A stretch of DNA of 64,000 bases from Flavobacterium sp. LC2016-13 (GCF_009707955.1 NZ_WMDQ01000001.1:186001-250000), one strand, 5' to 3'. Counted from the first letter of the stretch, positions 8,410 through 19,209 are shown. Made by a program: numbers and translations. Notes: generated by a model from the letters alone, not told the origin.

Positions 8410-9666
8410 ATGGAAACAGTTCAAGCAATAAAACAACGATTTGAAATTATTGGAAATGATCCGAAATTAAATCGCGCTATTGAAAAAGCCATTCAGGTTG
8501 CGCCTACTGATATTTCGGTAATGGTAACTGGGGAAAGTGGTGTTGGTAAAGAGAATATTCCAAGAATAATTCATTCACTTTCACATAGAAAGCATGGAAA
8601 ATATATTGCTGTAAACTGTGGAGCTATTCCGGAAGGAACAATTGACAGTGAACTTTTTGGTCACGAAAAAGGCGCTTTTACCGGTGCAACAAGCACTCGT
8701 GAAGGTTATTTTGAAGTAGCCGATGGCGGAACTATTTTTCTTGATGAAGTTGGAGAATTACCATTAACAACTCAGGTTCGTTTGTTGCGTGTGCTTGAAA
8801 ACGGAGAATTTATAAAAGTAGGTTCTTCGCAGGTTCAAAAAACGAATGTTCGTATTGTGGCTGCAACAAATGTGAATTTATTTAATGCAATCGAAAAAGG
8901 AAAATTTCGTGAGGATTTGTATTATCGTCTAACAACAGTCGAAATTACTTTACCGCCATTACGCGAAAGAAACGAGGACATTCATTTATTGTTCAGAAAA
9001 TTTGTTGCCGATTTTGCACATAAATACAAAATGCCACCGTTGAAATTAGATGATGATGCGGTTCAGCTTTTGCAAAAATTCAGATGGAACGGAAACATTC
9101 GCCAGTTGCGAAATGTAGCAGAACAAATTTCGGTTTTAGAAACCAACCGCGATATTACACTTGCTACTTTACAATCGTATTTACCTACTGAAGGAAGCAA
9201 TCTGCCGTCTGTAATTAACGATAAGAAAAAAGAAAGCGATTTTAGTACTGAAAGAGATATTTTGTACAAAGTGCTTTTTGATATGAAAAGTGATTTGAAT
9301 GATTTGAAAAAACTCACTTTAGAATTAATGAAAAATGGAAATTCTAAAGTTCAGGACATCAATCCAAATTTAATTCAGAAAATATACGGTTCACAAGAAA
9401 ATGACAGCGAAATAGATTTTGAAGAAGAACCAAGAACCGCTGTTATGACGCCTGCAACTCGCGAAGATAATTATCAGATACAAGATGACAATTACTTATT
9501 TGCCGAAACAATTGAAGAGGAAGAAATTTTACGTTTAGAGCAGAAAGAAATCGAAATGATCAAAAAATCATTAGAAAAAAACAAGGGAAAACGAAAAGCT
9601 GCTGCTGACGAATTGGGTATTTCTGAAAGGACTTTATACCGAAAAATTAAACAATTCGATTTGTAG
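8410..9666 (+). CDS. Sigma-54 interaction domain transcriptional activator (AAA+/Fis-type HTH)
   Basis: 418 residues. The AAA+ sigma-54 activator domain starts almost at the N-terminus (about 10-240), with Walker A GESGVGKE, the sigma-54 contact loop GAFTGA, Walker B GTIFLDEV, and the arginine-finger region FREDLYYRL. A charged linker of about 130 residues follows. The C-terminal helix-turn-helix is Fis-like (RKAAADELGISERTLYRKI). There is no receiver, GAF or PAS domain, so activity must be set by expression, a partner protein or the linker. It lies between miaB and lptE on the same strand, a flavobacterial arrangement. No -24/-12 promoter could be assigned to it in this window. Confidence 0.93.
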   Translation: METVQAIKQRFEIIGNDPKLNRAIEKAIQVAPTDISVMVTGESGVGKENIPRIIHSLSHRKHGKYIAVNCGAIPEGTIDSELFGHEKGAFTGATSTREGYFEVADGGTIFLDEVGELPLTTQVRLLRVLENGEFIKVGSSQVQKTNVRIVAATNVNLFNAIEKGKFREDLYYRLTTVEITLPPLRERNEDIHLLFRKFVADFAHKYKMPPLKLDDDAVQLLQKFRWNGNIRQLRNVAEQISVLETNRDITLATLQSYLPTEGSNLPSVINDKKKESDFSTERDILYKVLFDMKSDLNDLKKLTLELMKNGNSKVQDINPNLIQKIYGSQENDSEIDFEEEPRTAVMTPATREDNYQIQDDNYLFAETIEEEEILRLEQKEIEMIKKSLEKNKGKRKAAADELGISERTLYRKIKQFDL

Positions 9667-9764
9667 TCTTGCCACAAAGACACTAAGACTCAAAATATTT
9701 TAAACGAAAATTATATCTTTGACCCAATCGTCAGTGAAGTGGCGAAGCAATCTATAAATAAAAA

Positions 9765-10271
9765 ATGAAAAACTTAAAATATATCTTAATTCTTCTGGTT
9801 GCCACAACATTTAGTGGTTGCGGATATTACAATTTTACCGGAGCAAAAGGTCCAATCGATGCTAAAACCTTTCAGGTTAACTTCTTTCAGAATAATGCTG
9901 ATTTGATTGAACCAGGAATCGACAGAGATTTTACATTGGCTTTGCAGGATTTAATTCAAAATCAAACCAACTTAAACTTAGTAAGCAGCGGTGGAGATTT
10001 GATTTATGAAGGGGAAATTGTAGATTACAGAACAACACCAATGACTGCAACTGCAGACCAGCAAGCAGCACAAAACCGTTTGACAATCAGAATAAATGTT
10101 CGATTTTCGAATAGAAAGAAAGAAACTGATGATTTTGAAAAAACATTCGAATTCTACAAAGATTATCCAGGAACACAACAACTTGTTGGTTCTGCTTTAA
10201 ATGCTGCCATTAAAGAAATTTATGAACGAATTACCCAAGATATCTTTAATGAGTCATTGGCAAAATGGTAA
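9765..10271 (+). CDS. lptE: LptE-type LPS-assembly lipoprotein
   Basis: 168 residues. The signal peptide ends in a lipobox (VATTFSGCGYYNFTG), so it is an outer-membrane lipoprotein. The GCGYYNF start, the AKTFQVNFFQNNADLIEPG segment and the repeated beta-strand pattern fit the LptE family of Bacteroidota, which plugs the LptD barrel during lipopolysaccharide export. A -7 box TATCTTTG lies at 9714-9721. The TPR protein gene and secG follow on the same strand. Assignment is by family pattern and the known miaB-activator-lptE-TPR-secG order. Confidence 0.82.
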   Translation: MKNLKYILILLVATTFSGCGYYNFTGAKGPIDAKTFQVNFFQNNADLIEPGIDRDFTLALQDLIQNQTNLNLVSSGGDLIYEGEIVDYRTTPMTATADQQAAQNRLTIRINVRFSNRKKETDDFEKTFEFYKDYPGTQQLVGSALNAAIKEIYERITQDIFNESLAKW

Positions 10272-10285
10272 GAAACTGTTGATTT

Positions 10286-10372
10286 GTTTAATCGGTTAAT
10301 CGTTAAGTCGGTTCTATAAACGATTAAACAGTTAAACGAACAAGACAAATAAACGAGAATAAACGATTAAAC
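10286..10372. repeat. Intergenic CGATTAAAC repeat cluster
   Basis: Between lptE and the TPR gene the word CGATTAAAC or its complement recurs: GTTTAATCG at 10286-10294, GTTAATCGTT at 10295-10304, AACGATTAAAC at 10319-10329 and again at 10362-10372. The copies in opposite orientation can form a hairpin. It looks like a degenerate intergenic repeat rather than a terminator, because no T-run follows. Confidence 0.4.
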
Positions 10373-10379
10373 AAAAAAA

Positions 10380-12185
10380 ATGAACGTAACTGATTATACA
10401 TACCTAATAAATAAACCCGACGCTATTACAGAAAAGCAAACGGAATCATTAGGCAATGTTTTGATTGAATTTCCGTATTTTCAAAGTGCACGCGCATTGC
10501 GATTAAAAGGGCTTTATAATCAAAATAGTTTTAAGTATAATTATGCTTTAAAAGTTGCTGCGGCTCATACTACAGATCGTTCTGTTTTATTTGATTTTAT
10601 TACTTCGGAGACTTTTACTTCAATTCAAAATGAATTTTACGATCGAAAACTTCGTGACCTTTTAAATATTAATGTTTTAGACAGCGAACTTGTTTTGCCC
10701 GAAGAAACCAGGAAAATTCCCGAAGCCAAAATTGATCCGCTTGAACAATCTATTTTAACTTCTATCCGTCAAGCTACATCAACATCTTTTGACGAACCGA
10801 CTAAAATCGAGGAAAAAGTTAATGATTCTGTTATCGAAGAAGTTATTCCAAATCCTGTTGAAGCAATTACAACAGAAGAGAAAACTGTTGATGCTATTAT
10901 TGAAGAAACTATTTCAAATGTAACTGAAGAAACGCCATCAGTTATTTTTGAAGAAGCAATTAAAACAGAAGAGCTACCTATTATAGAAGCTGCTGAAACT
11001 TCTTTTGAACAAACACCAGTTGTTAGTTTTGAAGAAGATGCAAAAACTGAAGAAGAACCAATAATTGAAACTATAAAAGAAGAAGTTATTTCTGTTCCCG
11101 TTAAAGAAAGAATAACCTTTTTTGATGAAGTTGTAACAGACGAAACAGAAGATCCTATTGCTGAAGAAACTGTTTTAAATACTATTGAAGAAACTATTCC
11201 GGTTATTCAGGAAGAAAAAAAATACAACGAAATTCGAATTGATCCTATTGAAGAATCAATATATAAGTCTATAAAAGAATCTACAACAGTTATTTTTGAA
11301 GAGTCAAAACCTTCAGAAAAAATTATCGTTGAAGAACCTAAATTTATAGAACTCCCTAAAGAAGTTGCAACACTTGTTTTTGAAGAAATAAAAACTGAAG
11401 AACCTAATGACGTTCTTCCGGTTATTTTAGAAGAGCCAAAAGCTATAGAAGAAGATCCGAAAGAAGTTATTACTGTTATTCTTGAAGAGCCAACATTTAT
11501 AGAAGAACCTAAAGAAGCCGTAACAGTTGTTTCTGAAGAAATAAAAACTATAGACGAGAAACCTATTGAAGTTACTCCTGTTATTATCGAAGAGTCAATA
11601 GTAATTGAAGAAGAAGCTAAAGAAACTCCATTAGAAGAAACTATAAAAATTGCTGAAGAAAATCTTGAAATAGGCAAACCTTTAGATTTTTCAGTAAATG
11701 AAAAGCATTCTTTTCAGGAATGGCTTCAACTAGCAAGACCAGAACCTATAGACAGAACAAATGAAGTTGTTCAGGAAGTTCAAGAGGTAAAAGAAATCGA
11801 AGCAATTAAAGAAGTCGAAAAAACTCCTGAAGTTGCTATTGAGAATATTACTGAAAAGAAAATAGCTGTTGAACCCGAAATAGTTGAGGACGAAAAAAGG
11901 AAAAAAGCAGAATTGATCAATAAGTTCATCGAAACTAATCCTAAAATTCCGCCCGTTAAAGCAACGGCGACAACGCTTCCACCAATTCAATTTGACATTA
12001 ATGAAGAAGATAATTCTTATTTAATGACAGAGACTTTGGCCAGAGTATATTTGGAACAAAAAAAATATACAAAAGCAATACAAGCATATGAAATATTAAT
12101 TTTGAAATATCCAGAAAAAATTAGTTTCTTTGCAGACCGTATTTCAGATATAAAGATTTTACAACAAAATAACAATAACAAATAA
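10380..12185 (+). CDS. Glu-rich low-complexity protein with C-terminal TPR
   Basis: 601 residues in three parts. Residues 1-110 are an ordered alpha-helical region (IEFPYFQSARALRLKGLYNQ). Residues about 120-510 are very acidic and low in complexity, with many imperfect units containing EEP, EETI or VILEEP separated by hydrophobic IV/VI pairs. The C-terminus has at least one TPR hairpin (SYLMTETLARVYLEQKKYTK followed by AIQAYEILILKYPEK). No signal peptide or membrane helix, so it should be cytoplasmic. It sits between lptE and secG, with secG starting 3 bp after its stop, which suggests co-expression. Function unknown; a TPR scaffold is likely. The large same-region frame on the other strand is an artefact of the repeats. 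Confidence 0.8.
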   Translation: MNVTDYTYLINKPDAITEKQTESLGNVLIEFPYFQSARALRLKGLYNQNSFKYNYALKVAAAHTTDRSVLFDFITSETFTSIQNEFYDRKLRDLLNINVLDSELVLPEETRKIPEAKIDPLEQSILTSIRQATSTSFDEPTKIEEKVNDSVIEEVIPNPVEAITTEEKTVDAIIEETISNVTEETPSVIFEEAIKTEELPIIEAAETSFEQTPVVSFEEDAKTEEEPIIETIKEEVISVPVKERITFFDEVVTDETEDPIAEETVLNTIEETIPVIQEEKKYNEIRIDPIEESIYKSIKESTTVIFEESKPSEKIIVEEPKFIELPKEVATLVFEEIKTEEPNDVLPVILEEPKAIEEDPKEVITVILEEPTFIEEPKEAVTVVSEEIKTIDEKPIEVTPVIIEESIVIEEEAKETPLEETIKIAEENLEIGKPLDFSVNEKHSFQEWLQLARPEPIDRTNEVVQEVQEVKEIEAIKEVEKTPEVAIENITEKKIAVEPEIVEDEKRKKAELINKFIETNPKIPPVKATATTLPPIQFDINEEDNSYLMTETLARVYLEQKKYTKAIQAYEILILKYPEKISFFADRISDIKILQQNNNNK

Positions 12186-12188
12186 GCA

Positions 12189-12530
12189 ATGAGCACATTT
12201 TCAATTTTTTTAGTTTTAATCACAATAGTTTGTTTTCTATTGATCGTAGTAATCATGGTTCAAAACCCTAAAGGAGGCGGATTATCGTCTACAATTAGTG
12301 GAACTCAAATGTTAGGTGGAGTGCAAAAAACAACTGACTTTTTAGATAAAAGTACTTGGACATTGGCTACTATCCTGATTGCTTTAATCTTACTTTCAAG
12401 CTTAAGCTTTACAGGATCATTAAGCGATACTGATTCTAAACTTATTGAAAAAACTGAAGCTCCGGCAACTAATACGCCAGCTGCTCCAGTACAGCAAACA
12501 CCTGCTCCGACAGCACCTGCAGCAAAATAA
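12189..12530 (+). CDS. secG: Preprotein translocase subunit SecG
   Basis: 113 residues with two membrane helices (about 5-25 and 55-75). Between them is the conserved SecG loop MVQNPKGGGLSSTISG followed by GVQKTTDFLDKSTW. It is the small accessory subunit of the SecYEG channel. The C-terminal tail is rich in Ala, Pro and Thr, as is common in Bacteroidota SecG. It begins 3 bp after the TPR gene and ends at a strong terminator, so it closes that transcription unit. Confidence 0.93.
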   Translation: MSTFSIFLVLITIVCFLLIVVIMVQNPKGGGLSSTISGTQMLGGVQKTTDFLDKSTWTLATILIALILLSSLSFTGSLSDTDSKLIEKTEAPATNTPAAPVQQTPAPTAPAAK

Positions 12531-12550
12531 TAATTTTGATATAAAATGAA

Positions 12551-12581
12551 ATGCCAGCCTGTCAAAGCTGGCATTTTTTTT
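12551..12581 (+). terminator. Rho-independent terminator after secG
   Basis: Perfect 8-bp stem ATGCCAGC (12551-12558) / GCTGGCAT (12567-12574) with an 8-nt loop and a T-run to 12581. It lies about 20 bp after the secG stop and separates secG from groES. Confidence 0.9.
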
Positions 12582-12670
12582 AGGAAATAATGTCAGTTAA
12601 AACAGCATGGCATAATTTCTGAAAGTTAATTGAACATTAAAAAACGTATAACTTATAATAATATAAAATC

Positions 12671-12946
12671 ATGGCCTTAAACATTAAACCGCTTTCAGAT
12701 CGCGTACTTATTGAGCCTGTTGCAGCTGAAACTAAAACTGCTTCAGGGATTTTTATTCCAGATACTGCCAAAGAAAAACCACAAAAAGGAACTGTAGTTG
12801 CTGTAGGAAACGGATCTAAAGATCACACTATGACCGTAAAAGTTGGTGATACTGTACTTTATGGTAAATATGCAGGAACAGAATTAAAACTAGAAGGAAC
12901 TGATTATTTGATTATGCGTGAGGATGATATTCTTGCAATAATTTAA
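12671..12946 (+). CDS. groES: Co-chaperonin GroES (10 kDa)
   Basis: 91 residues; the lid of the GroEL chamber. It begins [16 protein letters not shown]. The mobile loop [20 protein letters not shown] and the ending [13 protein letters not shown] are canonical. The gene precedes groEL, but a four-helix-bundle gene is interposed, so the usual close groES-groEL coupling is interrupted by 482 bp. No CIRCE (HrcA) palindrome was recognised upstream. Confidence 0.97.
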   Translation: MALNIKPLSDRVLIEPVAAETKTASGIFIPDTAKEKPQKGTVVAVGNGSKDHTMTVKVGDTVLYGKYAGTELKLEGTDYLIMREDDILAII

Positions 12947-12992
12947 TTGCTGTAAGCTTTAAGCCGTAAGCTATATGCTCCAACAAAAGCGT

Positions 12993-15057
<2,065 letters not shown>

Positions 15058-15080
15058 TCGTTCTTTTCTTAAAACTTAAA

Positions 15081-15109
15081 CGCCAGATTAATGTCTGGCG
15101 TTTTTTTTT
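15081..15109 (+). terminator. Rho-independent terminator after groEL
   Basis: CGCCAGA (15081-15087) and TCTGGCG (15094-15100) form a perfect stem with a 6-nt loop, followed by nine T (15101-15109). It lies directly downstream of groEL. Confidence 0.92.
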
Positions 15110-15166
15110 GCCGCAGATTTCAAGGATTAAAAGGGTTTTATTTTAAGATTGTTTAACATTCTGTTT

Positions 15167-15197
15167 TTGCTCTTAAAGGCAGTTATGGGTAACTTTG
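15167..15197 (+). promoter_or_regulatory. Promoter of the pyrophosphatase/phosphodiesterase gene
   Basis: TTG at 15167-15169 and TAACTTTG at 15190-15197, spaced by 20 bp, match the Bacteroidota promoter consensus in full. The ATG lies 22 bp downstream of the -7 box. Confidence 0.65.
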
Positions 15198-15218
15198 TGG
15201 CTTCAATAAAATTCAATA

Positions 15219-16421
15219 ATGAAAAAACATTTTACCACTCTCCTGTCTTTTACTTTCCTTTTGTTTTCTTTTATTTTACAGGCACAAACGAATAAAGATA
15301 CTTATGTTGTTTTAGTCTCTATGGATGGATTTCGCTGGGATTATCAGAAACAATTCAATCTTCCAAATTTAAAACAAATTACAAAAGAAGGCAGTCATGC
15401 AAAGTCAATGAAACCTTCTTATCCGAGTAAAACTTTCCCAAATCATTATTCGATTGTAACAGGACTTTATCCGGATCATCACGGAATCATCAATAATGTT
15501 TTTTATGATGCGGCTTTAAACGAATCATTTTCATTGTCATCAAATGCAAAAAATGATTCAAGATTTTATGGCGGAAATCCAATCTGGAATGTTGCTGAAC
15601 AGCAAGGCGTAAAAGCAGGATCTTTCTTCTGGCCGGGTTCTGATATTGATAAAAGAAACCCAAGTTATTACAAAAACTACGATAATAAAATTCCGTATGG
15701 AGCCAGAATCGATACGATTTTAAAATGGTTACAGCTTCCTGAAAAACAACGTCCGCATCTAGTGACTTTATATTTTGATGAACCGGATCACACGGGACAT
15801 AATTTTGGTCCGCTTTCTCCTGAAAACAAAAAAATGGTCATTAAAATGGATTCCATTATGGGGGAATTATCCCGAAGATTAGATCAATTAGCCATCGGAA
15901 AACAAATCAATTTAATTATTGTTTCAGATCATGGAATGGCTGATATTAGCAATGATAAAAAAGTAGCTGTTCTAGATTATTTAAAACCAGAATGGTTAGG
16001 TTATAAAGATGTAATTAATCCTATTATGAGTTTGCAGGCAAAACCAGGTTTTCAGGATTCTATTGTAAAAGCTTTGAAAAAAGTACCTCACATTAAATTT
16101 TGGAAATCAAGTGAAGTTCCTGAAAGACTGCATTACGGAACCAATCCGCGTGTTCATGATTTTGTTATTGAAGCCGATAAAGGATGGAGTTTAGTTGGTA
16201 AAGAAACTACGCACATAAATGGTGGTACACATGGCTATGATAATGATGAGAAAGATATGCATGCTATTTTTTATGGAAAAGGTCCTGCTTTTAAAATTGA
16301 CAAAACTGTAAAAACCTTTCAAAACGTTTCGGTTTATCCTTTAATTGCTCATATTTTAGGTTTGCAAATTGGCCAAATTGATGGAAAATTCAGTGAAGTA
16401 AAAAACATGCTGAAAAACTAA
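15219..16421 (+). CDS. Secreted nucleotide pyrophosphatase/phosphodiesterase-like enzyme (alkaline phosphatase superfamily)
   Basis: 400 residues with a signal peptide (FTFLLFSFILQAQ). It has the NPP family hallmarks: metal ligand Asp35 in VSMDGFRW, nucleophile Thr72 in PSKTFPNHYSIVTGLYPDHH, the DEPDHTGHNFGP motif, and the second-metal motif IVSDHGMADI. The last ligand His is in HGYDNDEKDMHAIFYGKGP. These support hydrolysis of phosphodiester or pyrophosphate bonds of extracytoplasmic nucleotides or phospholipids; the substrate cannot be told from sequence. It is monocistronic with its own promoter and terminator. Its last codon overlaps the 3' end of the convergent DoxX gene by 4 bp. Confidence 0.92.
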   Translation: MKKHFTTLLSFTFLLFSFILQAQTNKDTYVVLVSMDGFRWDYQKQFNLPNLKQITKEGSHAKSMKPSYPSKTFPNHYSIVTGLYPDHHGIINNVFYDAALNESFSLSSNAKNDSRFYGGNPIWNVAEQQGVKAGSFFWPGSDIDKRNPSYYKNYDNKIPYGARIDTILKWLQLPEKQRPHLVTLYFDEPDHTGHNFGPLSPENKKMVIKMDSIMGELSRRLDQLAIGKQINLIIVSDHGMADISNDKKVAVLDYLKPEWLGYKDVINPIMSLQAKPGFQDSIVKALKKVPHIKFWKSSEVPERLHYGTNPRVHDFVIEADKGWSLVGKETTHINGGTHGYDNDEKDMHAIFYGKGPAFKIDKTVKTFQNVSVYPLIAHILGLQIGQIDGKFSEVKNMLKN

Positions 16422-16855
16422 TTATAACCACAACAGAAAAGCCTCATAGAAATCCTATGAGGCTTTTTTTTGATTATTTTCTCCCCCCAGACAACAAAAG
16501 CTGCCAAAATAGCAAGAAAGACATTAATGCCAATTTGAGAAGCTTCTCCTCTGCAGATATGAAAAATACTTGCACTAAACATAAGAGCAATTGTTCCAAT
16601 AGACGTTAACCATACAAGTTTAGGTTTTTGAATAAATGATGGAATTATAATCCCTATTCCGGCCAGTAAATCAATTATTCCTGTTCCTTTTACCAATGCA
16701 ACAGGAACTTCACCTGTCCAAGGCCACATCATGGATAATTCTTTTATTGAAAGAAATAATTTCATTGATGCTCCCCAAATAAAACATACAGATAAGATAA
16801 TCTGTGACGTCCAAAGCATAATAAGAACCGTTTTCGAATGTGGGTGTTTTTCCAT
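16418..16855 (-). CDS. DoxX family membrane protein
   Basis: 145 residues with four predicted membrane helices (about 10-30, 48-70, 75-95, 100-120). The DoxX-like core is GTGIIDLLAGIGIIIPSF. Members are small membrane proteins often linked to redox or thiol stress, but molecular function is unclear. The final residues (PHRISMRLFCCGYN) are read out of the terminator hairpin of the convergent upstream gene, so the true family C-terminus may be shorter. It is divergent from an HxlR regulator with a palindromic site between them, so that regulator probably controls it. Confidence 0.85.
   Translation of the reverse strand: MEKHPHSKTVLIMLWTSQIILSVCFIWGASMKLFLSIKELSMMWPWTGEVPVALVKGTGIIDLLAGIGIIIPSFIQKPKLVWLTSIGTIALMFSASIFHICRGEASQIGINVFLAILAAFVVWGEKIIKKKPHRISMRLFCCGYN
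16441..16471 (+). terminator. Terminator of the pyrophosphatase gene, inside the DoxX 3' end
   Basis: GCCTCATA (16441-16448) and TATGAGGC (16456-16463) form a perfect stem with a 7-nt loop and eight T after it. It starts 20 bp after the plus-strand stop codon and lies wholly within the coding end of the opposite-strand DoxX gene. Confidence 0.88.
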
Positions 16856-16916
16856 TTTGAGATAAATTATAAATTAAGATCTCAAAAATATTTATATTTA
16901 CTTCCTTATTTACAGT

Positions 16917-16952
16917 ACTTCCACTTTGGAAAGTGCTATCCAAAGTGGAAGT
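16917..16952. promoter_or_regulatory. Perfect 14-bp inverted repeat, probable HxlR operator
   Basis: ACTTCCACTTTGGA (16917-16930) is repeated exactly as its reverse complement TCCAAAGTGGAAGT (16939-16952), with an 8-bp centre. It lies between the divergent doxX-like and hxlR-like genes, 24 bp before the regulator ATG and 61 bp before the DoxX ATG. The centre-to-centre distance of the arms is 22 bp, about two helical turns, which suits a dimeric winged-helix regulator. The operator role is inferred; the palindrome itself is exact. Confidence 0.7.
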
Positions 16953-16976
16953 GGTATAATTCTAAAATAAACTAAA

Positions 16977-17312
16977 ATGCTAATTAAAGGCGGCTGTCCA
17001 AAAACTGCACTTTCAATCAAAGATGCTTTAGAAGCACTGGAAGGAAGATGGAAATTGCTAATCCTGTTTTCTCTTTCGGCAGAAAACAAACGTTTCAACG
17101 AAATATCTAAAGCTGTTACCGGAATAACTGATAAAACCTTATCCAAAGAGCTCAAAAGCCTTGAAAACAATCAACTGATAAAAAGGACAGTTTATGATAC
17201 TTTTCCGCCAACTATTGAATACTCTATTACAGAACACGGAAAATCTTTAGAAAATGTTCTAAACGAATTGCATTATTGGGGGCTTTTACACCGACAAAAA
17301 ATACTAGGCTAA
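16977..17312 (+). CDS. HxlR family winged-helix transcriptional regulator
   Basis: 111 residues. The HxlR pattern is plain: an N-terminal GGCPKTALSIKDALEALEGRW (with the redox-candidate Cys7), the winged helix LLILFSLSAENKRFNEISKA, TDKTLSKELKSLENNQLIKR, and the ending EYSITEHGKSLENVL. HxlR proteins are dimeric repressors or activators that often sense aldehydes, quinones or disulfide stress through the N-terminal Cys. Divergent from doxX and preceded by the perfect palindrome, so autoregulation and control of doxX are likely. The SDR gene converges from the other side with an 8-bp gap. Confidence 0.92.
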   Translation: MLIKGGCPKTALSIKDALEALEGRWKLLILFSLSAENKRFNEISKAVTGITDKTLSKELKSLENNQLIKRTVYDTFPPTIEYSITEHGKSLENVLNELHYWGLLHRQKILG

Positions 17313-17320
17313 AACCTTTT

Positions 17321-18160
17321 TTAAAAACCAGTTGAAACAGAAACTGATTTCCATCCTTCTAATTCTCCCTGAACACTTGCTATTTTTTGGTTCGCCATAT
17401 TGAAAGCATCTTCTCCTAAAAACAAATGTAACGGTGGATTTTGATCCTGACTTACTTTAATTAAAGCTTCTGCTAATTTTACAGGATCTCCAGGCTGATT
17501 TCCGTTGATATCGTCTTTGTGAGCGCTTTCAGATTCTCTTACACTTTTATATTCTGCAATTGGGTTTTCTGGTAATAATAATGAACTGTCTTTTAAGAAA
17601 TCAGTTCTAAAATAACCCGGATAAACAATCGTTGCATGAACTCCAAATGGTTTAATTTCTGCAGATAAAGATTCTGTTAAACCAGCAACTGCAAATTTTG
17701 TAGAACAGTAGATTCCCCAACCCGGAAATTCTCCGTAATAACCTCCAACAGAAGAAATATTAAAAATATGTCCTGATCTTGCTGCACGCATATACGGCAT
17801 TGTATTTCTGATTACATTCAATAGTCCGAAAACATTTACTTCGTAATTTTTTCTTGATTCTGCATCAGTTAATTCTTCTAATGTTCCTAATAAACCATAA
17901 CCTGCATTGTTTACTAAAACATCAATTGTTTTAAAATGGCTTACCGCTAATTCAATTGCATTTTTAACGCTTTTTTCATTAACTAAATCCATTTCCAGAG
18001 GAAGAAAATTTTCTGACGGATTTCCTAATACTTTTACTAAAGCTTCTTCACTTCTTGATGTTGCAGCAACTTTGAAACCTTCTGCTAATAATTTTTTAGC
18101 TAATTCTAATCCAAGTCCTTTTGAAGCACCTGTGATAAACCAAACTTTGTTATGTCCCAT
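17321..18160 (-). CDS. Short-chain dehydrogenase/reductase
   Basis: 279 residues of the classical SDR family. The cofactor motif is TGASKGLGLELA near the N-terminus, NNAG follows in VLVNNAGYGLLG, and the catalytic Tyr and Lys are in YCSTKFAVAG, preceded by ISSVGG with the catalytic Ser. Arg at the end of the second strand (ATSR) points to NADPH preference. The substrate is unknown. An AraC-type regulator gene lies 91 bp upstream on the same strand, an arrangement common for inducible oxidoreductases in Bacteroidota. Confidence 0.92.
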   Translation of the reverse strand: MGHNKVWFITGASKGLGLELAKKLLAEGFKVAATSRSEEALVKVLGNPSENFLPLEMDLVNEKSVKNAIELAVSHFKTIDVLVNNAGYGLLGTLEELTDAESRKNYEVNVFGLLNVIRNTMPYMRAARSGHIFNISSVGGYYGEFPGWGIYCSTKFAVAGLTESLSAEIKPFGVHATIVYPGYFRTDFLKDSSLLLPENPIAEYKSVRESESAHKDDINGNQPGDPVKLAEALIKVSQDQNPPLHLFLGEDAFNMANQKIASVQGELEGWKSVSVSTGF

Positions 18161-18251
18161 GATTTTAAATTTTTACGTTTTAATTACAGGACAAAGATAT
18201 AAGCGAGGTACTTCTTAAAAATTAAAGTAATCAAGCAAGAAGTTACGAAAA

Positions 18252-19160
18252 TCAAACAATTTCGGCAATACGATAGTTTTTAGGCGAAACCTGAACATTC
18301 TTCTTAAAAAAATTGATGAAATGAGACAATTCTTCGAAACCCAAACACCATGCAATTTCATTAATATTCCAATTGGTTTGTTTGAGTAGAATCATCGCTT
18401 CCTGAACAATTCTTTCAGAAATAATCTGAGAAGTTGTTTTACCGGTAGTTTCTTTTAAAGCTTTATTTAAATGATTTACATGTACATTTAACTGACTTGC
18501 ATATTCTGAAGGCGAACGAAAATTAATTTGCTGCGAAATTGATTCTATCGGAAACTGACGTTCCAATAATTCCAGAAACAATGAAGAAATTCGAATTGTA
18601 GCGTTTGATTTACTGTATAATGAAGTAGTTACAGTCTGCGTTTTTAATGCTAAATGAATAATTTCGAAAACAAGATTTCGAAGTACATCATATTTAAAAG
18701 CGTAATCAGAATTAATTTCGTCAAACATTTTTAGATAAACTGTTTTTAAAGATTCAGCTAATTCCATAGAAATCGGAACTATCGGATTTCCGCCTGGCTG
18801 GAATAAAGGGTATTCTTTTAAATTTCCGTATTGACTAAAAAAAGCATCTGTAAAAATGCAGAAAAAACCGGTTTGGTTTTCATCTATTTGTTCCCAATTG
18901 TACGGAATTTGCGGATTTGCAAAAAACAAAGCCTGATCTTCAATCCCAACCACTTTATCAGCATAATGCACTTTGTTTTTTCCGATGATCAAACTGATTT
19001 TATAAAAGTCTTTTCTTGTATAAGGAAATGGTTTACAGATACTACCAACAAAATCATCTAATTTAAAAACATTAAAATGTCCGATTTCTTTTTTAAGATT
19101 CTCGGGCATTCCGTTTACTTTGATGGTGTAAAAATCTTCTAAGGTTTCTGTGAGTTTCAT
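18252..19160 (-). CDS. AraC family transcriptional regulator
   Basis: 302 residues. The N-terminal half is a cupin-like sensing domain (about 1-190), and the C-terminal 100 residues hold two helix-turn-helix motifs (SEYASQLNVHVNHLNKALKE and the second around WNINEIAWCLGFEELSHFIN). The protein ends FFKKNVQVSPKNYRIAEIV, the usual AraC ending. It lies upstream of the SDR gene on the same strand and probably controls it. The effector is unknown. Confidence 0.92.
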   Translation of the reverse strand: MKLTETLEDFYTIKVNGMPENLKKEIGHFNVFKLDDFVGSICKPFPYTRKDFYKISLIIGKNKVHYADKVVGIEDQALFFANPQIPYNWEQIDENQTGFFCIFTDAFFSQYGNLKEYPLFQPGGNPIVPISMELAESLKTVYLKMFDEINSDYAFKYDVLRNLVFEIIHLALKTQTVTTSLYSKSNATIRISSLFLELLERQFPIESISQQINFRSPSEYASQLNVHVNHLNKALKETTGKTTSQIISERIVQEAMILLKQTNWNINEIAWCLGFEELSHFINFFKKNVQVSPKNYRIAEIV

Positions 19161-19209
19161 TTTGTAAAGTTACGAAAATCAATCTTTATTTTAATTATAA
19201 AATATTTTG

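Noticed and set aside
11207..11677. 156-residue open frame on the minus strand inside the Glu-rich TPR gene
   Set aside because: It is Ser/Ile-rich and repetitive because it mirrors the GAA-rich repeats of the real plus-strand gene; no start context or family pattern.
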